A DNA stretch of 64,000 nucleotides, from NCBI GenBank assembly GCA_036676235.1, contig JAKFDI010000103.1, forward strand, positions 62,001 to 126,000. Direction: 5' to 3'. Shown piece after piece: positions 56,927 through 64,000 of the stretch; the stretch's first letter is position 1; every line of letters begins with the position of its first letter. The stretch is from JAKFDI01 sp036676235. Lineage in GTDB: Bacteria; Pseudomonadota; Gammaproteobacteria; Burkholderiales; Burkholderiaceae_C. The translations under genes and the position numbers were made by a program. The notes beneath the pieces were generated by a model. That model worked only from the letters and a program-made list of their open reading frames with translations, ran no database searches and had not been told where the DNA came from.

Positions 56927-57037
56927 CGCGCGCTCCTGTCGTGCCATCGACGGCCCACGGCCGCCGCCCACTCTCTCCTGCGCCTTGAGCGGCGCATGAC
57001 CGCCCGGTCCGGCCCGTCCTCGCCGGCCTTGCCGACG

Positions 57038-58594
57038 ATGAACCTGCTGCGGGCTGCCTCCACCGTATCGCTGCTCACGCTCGCCTCGCGCGTGACGGGG
57101 CTGGTGCGTGACACCCTGATCGCCGCGGCTTTCGGCGCCTCTGCATCGGCGGACGCATTCAACGTCGCGTTCCGAATTCCGAACCTGCTGCGCCGGCTGT
57201 TCGCGGAAGGGGCGTTTTCGCAGGCCTTCGTGCCGCTGCTCGGCGAGACTCGCGCCCGCGACGGCGACGAGGCCACGCGCCGGCTGATCGATGCGGTCGC
57301 GACGGTGCTGTTCGGGGCGCTCGTGCTCACATCGATCGTGGGCATTCTGGCGGCGCCGGCCATCGTCTGGCTGATGGCCTCGGCGCTGCAGGAGTTCGAC
57401 CATGCCGTGTTCATGACGCGGGTGATGTTTCCCTACATCGGCTTCATGTCGCTGGTGGCGATGGCCGCGGGCGTGCTCAACACCTGGAAGCGCTTCGCCG
57501 TGCCCGCGATCACGCCGGTGCTGCTGAACGTCTCGGTGATCCTTGCCGCCTGGCTGCTGGTGCCGCAGTTCCGCGCTTGGGGGATCGAGCCGGTGTACGC
57601 GCTGGCGGTGGGCGTCATGGCCGGCGGCGTGCTGCAGCTCGCGGTGCAGATCCCAGCGCTGGCGCGCATCGGCTGCCTGCCGCGCATCGGCCTGCTGCCG
57701 GCGAGTGTGAGCGCCGCCTGGCACCACCCGGGTGTGCGGCGCATCCTGGCGCTGATGCTGCCGGCGATGCTCGGCGTGTCGGTGGCGCAGCTGTCGATGA
57801 TCATCAACACGCAGATCGCCTCGCACGTGGCGGTGGGCGCGGTGTCGTGGCTGTTCTATGCCGACCGGCTGATGGAGTTCCCGACCGGGCTGCTGGGTGT
57901 CGCGCTCGGCGTGGTGCTGATCCCGCAACTCGCCGGCGCCCATGGCCGGGGCGACGTGTCCGCATATTCCGCGCTGCTCGACTGGGGGCTGCGGCTGTCG
58001 CTGCTGCTGGCGCTGCCGTGCGCGGCGGCGCTGATCGTCTTTGCGGAGCCGATGATCGCGGCGCTGTTCCATCGCGGTGCGTTCGCCGCGCAGGACGTGC
58101 AGCAGACCGTCGTGGCGCTGATGGGCTACGGCGTCGGGCTGCTCGGCCTGATCGGCGTGAAGGTGCTGGCGCCCGGCTTCTATGCGAAGCAGGACATCCG
58201 CACGCCGGTGAAGATCGCAGTGTCGGTGCTGGTGCTCACGCAACTGATGAACGCCGTGCTCGTGCCGTGGATCGGCCACGCCGGGCTCGCGCTGTCGATC
58301 GGCCTGGGCGCCTGGATCAATGCCGGCCTGCTGTTCACCGGCCTGCGCCGGCGCCACACCTATGTGCCGGAGCCCGGCTGGCCGGCGTTCCTGCTGCGAG
58401 TGGTGCTGGCGACCGCCTTGCTGGCGGCCGCGCTCGGCTGGGCGGCGCATGCCATCGACTGGATCGCCCTCGGCGCGAACGAATGGCGGCGCGCCGGGCT
58501 GCTGGCGGCGTGCCTGGCCGGGGCGGCCGTGGTGTACTTCGGCGCGCTGCTGGCAAGCGGGCTGAACCTGCGCCAGTTCGCGCGCCGCGGCTGA
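57038..58594 (+). CDS. murJ: Lipid II flippase MurJ
   Basis: Flips undecaprenyl-PP-linked peptidoglycan precursor across the inner membrane. The start MNLLRAASTVSLLTLASRVT is the family N-terminus. It has 14 predicted membrane helices in 518 residues, with landmarks GLVRDTLIAAAFGAS, FRIPNLLRRLFAEGAFSQAF and LGVALGVVLIPQLA. It is the typical size and composition for MurJ/MviN. Confidence 0.96.
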   Translation: MNLLRAASTVSLLTLASRVTGLVRDTLIAAAFGASASADAFNVAFRIPNLLRRLFAEGAFSQAFVPLLGETRARDGDEATRRLIDAVATVLFGALVLTSIVGILAAPAIVWLMASALQEFDHAVFMTRVMFPYIGFMSLVAMAAGVLNTWKRFAVPAITPVLLNVSVILAAWLLVPQFRAWGIEPVYALAVGVMAGGVLQLAVQIPALARIGCLPRIGLLPASVSAAWHHPGVRRILALMLPAMLGVSVAQLSMIINTQIASHVAVGAVSWLFYADRLMEFPTGLLGVALGVVLIPQLAGAHGRGDVSAYSALLDWGLRLSLLLALPCAAALIVFAEPMIAALFHRGAFAAQDVQQTVVALMGYGVGLLGLIGVKVLAPGFYAKQDIRTPVKIAVSVLVLTQLMNAVLVPWIGHAGLALSIGLGAWINAGLLFTGLRRRHTYVPEPGWPAFLLRVVLATALLAAALGWAAHAIDWIALGANEWRRAGLLAACLAGAAVVYFGALLASGLNLRQFARRG

Positions 58595-58638
58595 CTTCTG
58601 CTGACTTCTCGATTCGGCGCAGCGCCTAAACTGGCCCC

Positions 58639-59520
58639 ATGTCCGAGCCGATGCAGTTTCGCGCGCCGACGCCTCTGGAGTACTTCGCGACGCTCGTCGC
58701 CGATGACGCCAGCCTCTCGCTCATCGAGGCCGCGGTCGCCATTGCCCACGTGGAACACCCGGAGCTGGACACCCAGGCCGTGCTCGGCGACATCGACGCC
58801 CTGGCCGACCGCCTGAAGCGCCGCATTCCGGCCGACGCCGTGCCGCTGCAGCGCCTGCGCTGGCTCAACCGCTTCTTCTTCCAGGAAGTCGGGTTCGCCG
58901 GCAACGTCAACGACTACTACGACCCGGCCAACAGCTACCTGCACACGGTGCTGCGCACGCGCCGCGGTATTCCGATCACGCTGGCGGTGCTGTACGTCGA
59001 GTTCGCCACGCACATCGGCCTGCCGGCGCACGGCGTCTCGTTCCCCGGCCACTTTCTCGTCAAGCTGCGCCTGCAGGGCGGATCACAGCCGGGCGAGGTG
59101 GTGATCGATCCGTTCACCGGCCAGTCGCTCTCGCGCGAGGAACTGGACGAACTGGTCGCGCCCTACAAGCGCAGCCACGGCTTGACGGGCGATTTCGACG
59201 TGCCGCTCGGGCTGTTCCTGCAATCGGCGCCGCCGCGCGACGTGCTGGCGCGCATGCTGCGCAACCTGAAGGAAATCCACCGGGCCGCGGGCGACTGGCT
59301 GCGGCTCGTCGCCGTGCTCGACCGCATGGTGGTGCTGCTGCCGCAGGCCTGGGAGGAGCGGCGCGACCGAGGGCTGGCGCTGGCCGAACTGGGTCATGAC
59401 GCCCAGGCGCTGGACGACATCGGCGCCTATCTCGCGCACCGCCCGGAGGCGGAAGACGCACCGGAACTGGCCGAACGGGCCGCCGAACTGCGCCGGCCCG
59501 GCAGGCGCCAGCTGCATTGA
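58639..59520 (+). CDS. SirB1-type transglutaminase-like protein with TPR tail
   Basis: The 293 residues open with a helical stretch (LEYFATLVADDASLSLIEAA). The SirB1/transglutaminase-like domain follows (RFFFQEVGFAGNVNDYYDP, RRGIPITLAVLYVEFA, GVSFPGHFLVKL). The end is a helical TPR-like pattern. The catalytic triad of true transglutaminases is not evident. The function is unknown, though related proteins co-occur with translation genes. It follows murJ by 44 bp. Confidence 0.8.
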   Translation: MSEPMQFRAPTPLEYFATLVADDASLSLIEAAVAIAHVEHPELDTQAVLGDIDALADRLKRRIPADAVPLQRLRWLNRFFFQEVGFAGNVNDYYDPANSYLHTVLRTRRGIPITLAVLYVEFATHIGLPAHGVSFPGHFLVKLRLQGGSQPGEVVIDPFTGQSLSREELDELVAPYKRSHGLTGDFDVPLGLFLQSAPPRDVLARMLRNLKEIHRAAGDWLRLVAVLDRMVVLLPQAWEERRDRGLALAELGHDAQALDDIGAYLAHRPEAEDAPELAERAAELRRPGRRQLH

Positions 59521-59615
59521 CGGGCTGACACGGGCCGACGCGCCCGGCCGGCGCCTTAGAATTTCGGGTTCCGCGCCGCCTCGATGCGCGGCTCCTCCGG
59601 CCCCGCGCCACTCCC

Positions 59616-59702
59616 ATGAACCGTTCCGAACCGCAACGCCGCCTGCCGTTCCGGCCCACGCCCGCCGCACCGGCGCCGCAGCTGTGCCGCAAGGGCGAAT
59701 GA
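59616..59702 (+). CDS. Possible 28-residue leader peptide before hda
   Basis: ATG-led frame of 28 codons (MNRSEPQRRLPFRPTPAAPA...) whose TGA overlaps the hda ATG as ATGA. No strong Shine-Dalgarno is seen. The overlap suggests translational coupling, but with high GC a chance frame is possible. Confidence 0.3.
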   Translation: MNRSEPQRRLPFRPTPAAPAPQLCRKGE

Positions 59703-60367
59703 AGCAGATTCCGCTGCCGATCACGCCCGATGCGCCGCGCAGCCTCGAGGCCTTCGTGCCGGGCAGCAACGCCATGGCGCTTCAGCACGTTGGCGCCTTC
59801 CACGCCGGTTCGGCGCCGCTGTACCTGTGGGGGCCGGCCGGCAGCGGCAAGACGCATCTGCTGCAGGCGCTGGCCGAGCGCTTCGCGCAGCAGGGCGGGC
59901 ACGTCGGCTGGTTCGGTGCCGCCGATGCCACGCCTTGGCCGCACGACGACACGCGCTCGCTGATCGTGCTGGACGACTGCGAGCGTTTCGACGAGGCCAG
60001 GCAGCAGGCCGCCTTCGGCCTCTTCGTCGAGGCGACGACGCTCGGCATTCCGGTCGCTGCGGCGGGCCGCCTGCCGCCGGTCGACCTGCCGCTGCGCGAC
60101 GACCTGCGCACCCGCCTCGGCTGGGGGCACGTGGTGGCGGTTCAGCCGCTGTCGGAAGCCGAATCGCGCGCCGCCATGCGCCGTGCGGCCGACCGGCGAG
60201 GCCTCTTTCTTTCGGACGAGGTGATGGACTACCTGCTCACCCATTTCGAGCGCGACATGAAAAACCTGATGGCCTTGCTCGACCGGCTCGACACCTTCTC
60301 GCTCGCCACCAAGCGGGCCATCACCGTGCCGCTGCTCAAGCAGATGCTTGCGGAGGAGGGCACATGA
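59699..60367 (+). CDS. hda: DnaA-related regulatory inactivator Hda-like protein
   Basis: A DnaA-family AAA+ protein stimulating DnaA-ATP hydrolysis at replication. Walker A is LWGPAGSGKTHLLQAL and Walker B is SLIVLDDCERFDE. The N-terminus MKQIPLPITPDAP resembles the clamp-binding QL-type motif of Hda. The 222 residues fit Hda. It overlaps the HAD gene (ATGA), giving an hda-HAD-pcnB-folK run. Confidence 0.88.
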   Translation: MKQIPLPITPDAPRSLEAFVPGSNAMALQHVGAFHAGSAPLYLWGPAGSGKTHLLQALAERFAQQGGHVGWFGAADATPWPHDDTRSLIVLDDCERFDEARQQAAFGLFVEATTLGIPVAAAGRLPPVDLPLRDDLRTRLGWGHVVAVQPLSEAESRAAMRRAADRRGLFLSDEVMDYLLTHFERDMKNLMALLDRLDTFSLATKRAITVPLLKQMLAEEGT

Positions 60368-61032
60368 ATCTGTGTCTGTTCGATCTGGACGACACGCTGA
60401 TCCCGCTCGATTCCGACTACGCCTGGGGCGAGTTCGTGGTGCGCCTCGGCTGGGTCGATGGCGAGGAATACCGGCGCGGCAACGAGTTCTTCTATGCGCA
60501 GTACCGCGAGGCGCGGCTGGACATCGACGCCTACATCGACTTCACCACCGCGCCGCTGCGTTCGCGCAGCGAGGCCGAGCGGCATGCGGCGCAGGAGCGC
60601 TTCATGGCCGAAGTGATCCAGCCGGTGCTGCAACCCGCAGCGCGTTCCCTGGTGGAAGACCATCGCGCGCGCGGCGACCGCATCGCGCTCGTGACGGCGA
60701 CCAACGAGTTCGTCACCGCACCCATTGCCGCGGCCTTCGGCATCGAGACGCTGATCGCGGTGCGGCTCGAGCGCGGCCCCGGCGGTACCATCACCGGCCG
60801 CATCGACGGCGTGCCGAGCTATCGCGACGGCAAGGTCACCCGGGTCGCGCAGTGGTTGGCGGAGACGGGCCTCGGCTGGGGCGATTTCGAGCGCATCAGC
60901 GTCTACAGCGATTCGATCAACGACCTGCCGCTGCTCGAGCGAGCCACCGAACCGGTGGCCACCAACCCGTCCGAGCCGCTCGAGCTGGTGGCACGCGAAC
61001 GCGGCTGGCGCATTCTCAGACTCTTCGAATGA
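60364..61032 (+). CDS. HAD-IB family phosphatase (SerB/CicA-like)
   Basis: The HAD motif I is LCLFDLDDTLIPLDSDYAWG, the motif II threonine lies in ALVTATNEFVT, the lysine in PSYRDGKVTRV, and motif III is VYSDSINDLPLL. The 222-residue enzyme is likely a small-molecule phosphatase; substrate unknown. It overlaps hda upstream and pcnB downstream, a conserved Burkholderiales arrangement. Confidence 0.88.
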   Translation: MNLCLFDLDDTLIPLDSDYAWGEFVVRLGWVDGEEYRRGNEFFYAQYREARLDIDAYIDFTTAPLRSRSEAERHAAQERFMAEVIQPVLQPAARSLVEDHRARGDRIALVTATNEFVTAPIAAAFGIETLIAVRLERGPGGTITGRIDGVPSYRDGKVTRVAQWLAETGLGWGDFERISVYSDSINDLPLLERATEPVATNPSEPLELVARERGWRILRLFE

Positions 61033-62624
61033 TCAAGAAACTCATCGACAGGCTGCTCGGCAAACCGGCCGGCGCGGGGGCACGCAAGACGACGCTGGGC
61101 AAACGCGTGGAAGTGCCCAAGGCGGAGCACGGCATCGACCCGGCACTGGTCGACGAGCGCGCCGTCAAGGTGGTGAACACGCTTGCCGACGCCGGCTACG
61201 AGACCTACATCGTCGGCGGCGCCGTGCGCGACCTGCTGCTGGGCATGCGACCGAAGGATTTCGACGTGGCGACCAACGCCACGCCGGAGCAGGTGAAGAG
61301 CCTGTTTCGCCGCGCCTTCATCATCGGGCGTCGCTTTCGCATCGTGCACGTGGTGCACGGCCGCGGGCGCGACCATGAGGTGATCGAGGTCTCGACCTTT
61401 CGCGCGATGGTCGATGCAAGCGCCGCCGACGCCGTTCCCGGCAACGAGAAGGCCAGCAAGAGCGACCTCGCCGGCAAGAGTCACGCCGTGGACGCCGAGG
61501 GGCGCGTGCTGCGCGACAACGTGTGGGGTCCGCAGGTCGAAGACGCGGCGCGACGTGACTTCACCATCAACGCCATGTACTACGACCCGCGGCGCGAGCT
61601 CGTGGTCGACTACCACGGCGGCATCAAGGACGCGAAGAAGAAGCTGCTGCGCATGATCGGCGACCCGGACACGCGCTATCGCGAAGACCCGGTGCGCATC
61701 ATCCGCGTGGTGCGCTTTGCGGCCAAGCTCGGCTTCGAGATCGAGCCCAAGACCCGCGCGCCGATCCAGGCCATGGCCGCGCTGCTCGAGAACGTGCCGC
61801 CCTCGCGCATGTTCGACGAGATGATCAAGCTGCTGCAGACCGGCCACTCGCTCGCGAGCATCGCCGAGCTGCGCAAGCAGGGGCTGGACCACGGCGTGTT
61901 CCCGATCCTCGACGTGCTGCAGGGCGCCAAGCGGCCCAATCCCGCGCGCGACAAGTTCGTGCAGCTGGCGCTCGCCGACACCGACCGCCGCGTGGGCGAG
62001 GGCAAGCCGGTGGCGCCCAGCTTCATGCTCGCCACCATGCTGTGGCATGACGTGCAGGACCGTTGGGAGAAGCTGCAGAAGAAGGGGGAACCGGCGTTCC
62101 CCGCGCTGCAGCAGGCCATCGACGCGGTGTTCGACGCACGCATCGGCGACATCTCGGGGCGCGGCAAGCTGGCCGCCGATATGCGCGAGATCTGGATGAT
62201 GCAGCCGCGCTTCGAGCGGCGTGTGGGCAACGGCCCGTTCACGCTGGTGGAGCAGCCGCGCTTCCGGGCCGGCTTCGACTTCCTGCGGCTGCGCGCCGAG
62301 GTCGGCGAAGTCGATGCCGCGCTCGGCCGCTGGTGGGAGGAGTTCTCGCTTGCCGACACCGACGAGCGCCGCCGCCTGATGGACGAGGCGCGCGTGCGCG
62401 AACAGGGGCGGCGCAAGACGGCGAAGGCCGCGCCGCGGCGCGAGGCCGCCGACGCCGCCGCTGCACCGGCCGAGGAGGACGCATCGCCGGACGACGGCGA
62501 GGCCGACATGGCCGCCGCCGACCCGGCCCGCAAGCGCCGCCGTCGCCGCCGCAAGCCGGCGGGCGGGCGCGGCGAGGGCGAGTCGGCTGGCACGCCGGCG
62601 GTGCCGCCGCTGCCGGAACACTGA
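61029..62624 (+). CDS. pcnB: Poly(A) polymerase I
   Basis: Adds 3' poly(A) tails to RNA and promotes decay. The nucleotidyltransferase motif is YIVGGAVRDLLLGMRPKDFDVAT, followed by RRDFTINAMYYDP and RYREDPVRIIRVVRFAAKLGF. The 531 residues end in a long acidic then basic tail, with an ARKRRRRRRKPAGGRG stretch that probably binds RNA. The ATG overlaps the previous stop. Confidence 0.95.
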   Translation: MIKKLIDRLLGKPAGAGARKTTLGKRVEVPKAEHGIDPALVDERAVKVVNTLADAGYETYIVGGAVRDLLLGMRPKDFDVATNATPEQVKSLFRRAFIIGRRFRIVHVVHGRGRDHEVIEVSTFRAMVDASAADAVPGNEKASKSDLAGKSHAVDAEGRVLRDNVWGPQVEDAARRDFTINAMYYDPRRELVVDYHGGIKDAKKKLLRMIGDPDTRYREDPVRIIRVVRFAAKLGFEIEPKTRAPIQAMAALLENVPPSRMFDEMIKLLQTGHSLASIAELRKQGLDHGVFPILDVLQGAKRPNPARDKFVQLALADTDRRVGEGKPVAPSFMLATMLWHDVQDRWEKLQKKGEPAFPALQQAIDAVFDARIGDISGRGKLAADMREIWMMQPRFERRVGNGPFTLVEQPRFRAGFDFLRLRAEVGEVDAALGRWWEEFSLADTDERRRLMDEARVREQGRRKTAKAAPRREAADAAAAPAEEDASPDDGEADMAAADPARKRRRRRRKPAGGRGEGESAGTPAVPPLPEH

Positions 62625-62646
62625 TCCCGCGCCAGGATTTCTGCAC

Positions 62647-63132
62647 ATGGCTGCCGTGCGTGCCTACATCGGGCTCGGCGCCAACCTGGGCGATGCGCGC
62701 GCCACGCTGGACGCCGCATGCGAGGCGCTGGCCGGCTTGCCGCTCACCACGTTTGCCGCGCGCTCGCCGCTGTATCGCAGCGCACCGGTCGATGCCACCG
62801 GGCCGGACTACCTCAACGCCGTCGTTGCGCTGGACACGGGCCTCACACCGGGCGCGTTGCTGAACGAGCTTCAGCGCATCGAGAACGAGCACGGCCGCGA
62901 GCGCCCGCATCACAACGCGCCGCGCACGCTCGATCTCGACCTGCTGCTTCACGGTAGCGCGTGCATCGACGAGCCGAGCCTCGTCGTGCCGCATCCGCGC
63001 CTGCATGAGCGCGCGTTCGTGCTGCGTCCGCTGCTCGATCTCGACGCGGACATCGTTCTGCCGCGGCACGGCGCCGCAAGCGCCTGTCTGGCAGGCGTGG
63101 CCGGCCAGCGCATCGAAAGAATCGTGTCGTGA
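62647..63132 (+). CDS. folK: 2-amino-4-hydroxy-6-hydroxymethyldihydropteridine diphosphokinase
   Basis: Pyrophosphorylates 6-hydroxymethyldihydropterin in folate synthesis. Motifs are YIGLGANLGDARATL, PVDATGPDYLNAVVALDTGL and APRTLDLDLLLHG, followed by HPRLHERAFVLRPL. It has 161 residues. It overlaps the next gene's GTG start (GTGA) and follows pcnB by 22 bp. Confidence 0.96.
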   Translation: MAAVRAYIGLGANLGDARATLDAACEALAGLPLTTFAARSPLYRSAPVDATGPDYLNAVVALDTGLTPGALLNELQRIENEHGRERPHHNAPRTLDLDLLLHGSACIDEPSLVVPHPRLHERAFVLRPLLDLDADIVLPRHGAASACLAGVAGQRIERIVS

Positions 63133-63479
63133 CCCTGTCGCCCACCCTGCAGACCGTGGCGCTGCTCATCGCCTCGAACGTCTTCATGACCTTCGCCTGG
63201 TACGGCCACCTCAAGCACCAGGCCAGCACGCCGTGGCTGGTGGCCGCACTCCTGAGCTGGGGCATTGCGCTGTTCGAGTACCTGCTGCAGGTGCCGGCCA
63301 ACCGCATCGGCCATGCCGCCGGCATCACGCTCGCGCAACTGAAGATCATGCAGGAGGTGATCACGCTGGCCGTGTTCGTGCCGTTCGCCATGCTCTACAT
63401 GAACCAGCCGTTCCGGCTCGACTTCGTGTGGGCGGGGCTGTGCCTGCTCGGCGCGGTGTACTTCATCTTCCGCGCGTAG
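63129..63479 (+). CDS. DUF486/DMT family small membrane protein
   Basis: Three to four hydrophobic helices in 116 residues, with the landmarks NVFMTFAWYGHLK, LFEYLLQVPANRIG and LKIMQEVITLAVFVPFAMLY. It is of the DMT/DUF486 type, function unknown. It begins at a GTG overlapping the folK stop. It is short for a transporter and perhaps dimerises. Confidence 0.8.
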   Translation: MTLSPTLQTVALLIASNVFMTFAWYGHLKHQASTPWLVAALLSWGIALFEYLLQVPANRIGHAAGITLAQLKIMQEVITLAVFVPFAMLYMNQPFRLDFVWAGLCLLGAVYFIFRA

Positions 63480-63582
63480 GGGCGCCCGAGCAGGCGCGCC
63501 GGATCGACTCGCTACACTGCCGGCTTCACAAAACGATGACATCCCGAGAGTGCCGTGCGGCGCCCCGGATGACGAGACTCCG

Positions 63583-64000
63583 ATGCTGTTTGGCAAGCTC
63601 CTGCCGCGCGAAGGCAACTTCTTCCAGCTGTTCGACCAGCACGGCGCGCTCATCGTCGAAGGCGCGCGCGCCTTCATCCTGCTGATCGAGAACTACGCCA
63701 ACCTCGAACTGCGCGAGAAGTACGCCGCCGAGGTGGGCAATGCCGAACGCCAGGCCGACCGCATCACCGCTGAAGTCAACCGGCTGCTGCACAAGACCTT
63801 CATCACGCCCATCGACCGCGAGCAGATCCACGGCCTGATCAACGCGATGGACGACATCCTCGACCTGCTGCAGGACGCCACCGAAACGTTGTCGCTCTAC
63901 GACGTGCGCCACATGACAGACGAGGTGCTGCGCTTGGGCGACCTGAGCGCCAAGTGCTGCGAGCGTGTGCAGCACGCCGTCTCGCTGCTGCCGCAGATCA
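63583..64000 (+). CDS. DUF47 (PhoU-like) protein, 3' end outside the window
   Basis: A phosphate-transport-associated helical protein, usually paired with a PiT-type phosphate permease. The first 139 codons are visible: start MLFGKLLPREGNFFQLF, then ERQADRITAEVNRLLHKTFI and DREQIHGLINAMDDILDLL. The frame runs open to the window edge, so a permease gene probably follows outside. The ATG has a weak GAGA upstream. Confidence 0.9.
   Translation, partial: MLFGKLLPREGNFFQLFDQHGALIVEGARAFILLIENYANLELREKYAAEVGNAERQADRITAEVNRLLHKTFITPIDREQIHGLINAMDDILDLLQDATETLSLYDVRHMTDEVLRLGDLSAKCCERVQHAVSLLPQI

Noticed and set aside
56477..58450. 657-codon frame opposite murJ
   Set aside because: Gln/Arg/His-rich shadow. 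It joins out-of-frame rpsT and antisense murJ sequence without sense.

Overview
The window is high-GC DNA from a betaproteobacterium, most likely a Burkholderiales member near Comamonadaceae or the Rubrivivax/Leptothrix lineages. The evidence is gene order (ribD-ribE-ribB-ribH-nusB; glyA-nrdR-pilin genes; rpsT/DUF3579/arg genes; murJ...hda-HAD-pcnB-folK) and several short palindromic repeats that I associate with that group. No rRNA, tRNA, CRISPR array, insertion sequence or prophage was recognised.

Layout. 0-4.5 kb: the 3' part of a fused hydantoinase/5-oxoprolinase and a small FAD oxidoreductase. 4.4-7.0 kb (minus): ybgC-tolQ-tolR-tolA without tolB or pal. 7.1-9.2 kb: a lipoprotein of probable TssQ type coupled to a membrane Ser/Thr kinase with a PEGA-like tail. 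9.3-14.4 kb: riboflavin operon with nusB and an aminotransferase. 14.4-18.6 kb: five minor-pilin genes without pilY1. 18.7-23.4 kb: nrdR, glyA, a lytic transglycosylase and a UbiD decarboxylase.

23.6-42.4 kb is the main accessory block, a type VI secretion system. tssL-tssK-tssJ run leftward. Divergently run a TPR lipoprotein, tssB, tssC, hcp, tssE, tssF, tssG, clpV, an unknown small gene, vgrG, a probable cell-wall effector with an L,D-transpeptidase-like H/S-x-G-C motif, and a lipoprotein that may be its immunity factor. Two further unknown envelope genes follow. tssM, tssA and a PAAR gene are absent, so the apparatus must be completed from elsewhere.

42.4-48.8 kb: an ABC-type binding protein and a molybdenum hydroxylase (coxM/coxG rightward, coxS/coxL leftward with a NUDIX gene). 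The large subunit has the form II motif, so CO is not the assured substrate. 49.0-53.7 kb: a gluconate-type module with a LacI-family repressor, gluconokinase and a three-gene TRAP transporter. Its control region holds two operator palindromes and a structured leader ending in an intrinsic terminator. 53.7-64 kb: argD-argF, DUF3579, rpsT, murJ, a SirB1-type protein, hda, a HAD phosphatase, pcnB, folK, a small membrane protein and a truncated DUF47 gene.

The best leads for new biology are the T6SS effector/lipoprotein pair with the unknown genes behind it, the gluconokinase leader, and the dispersed palindromes, one of which is translated in frame inside an enzyme.
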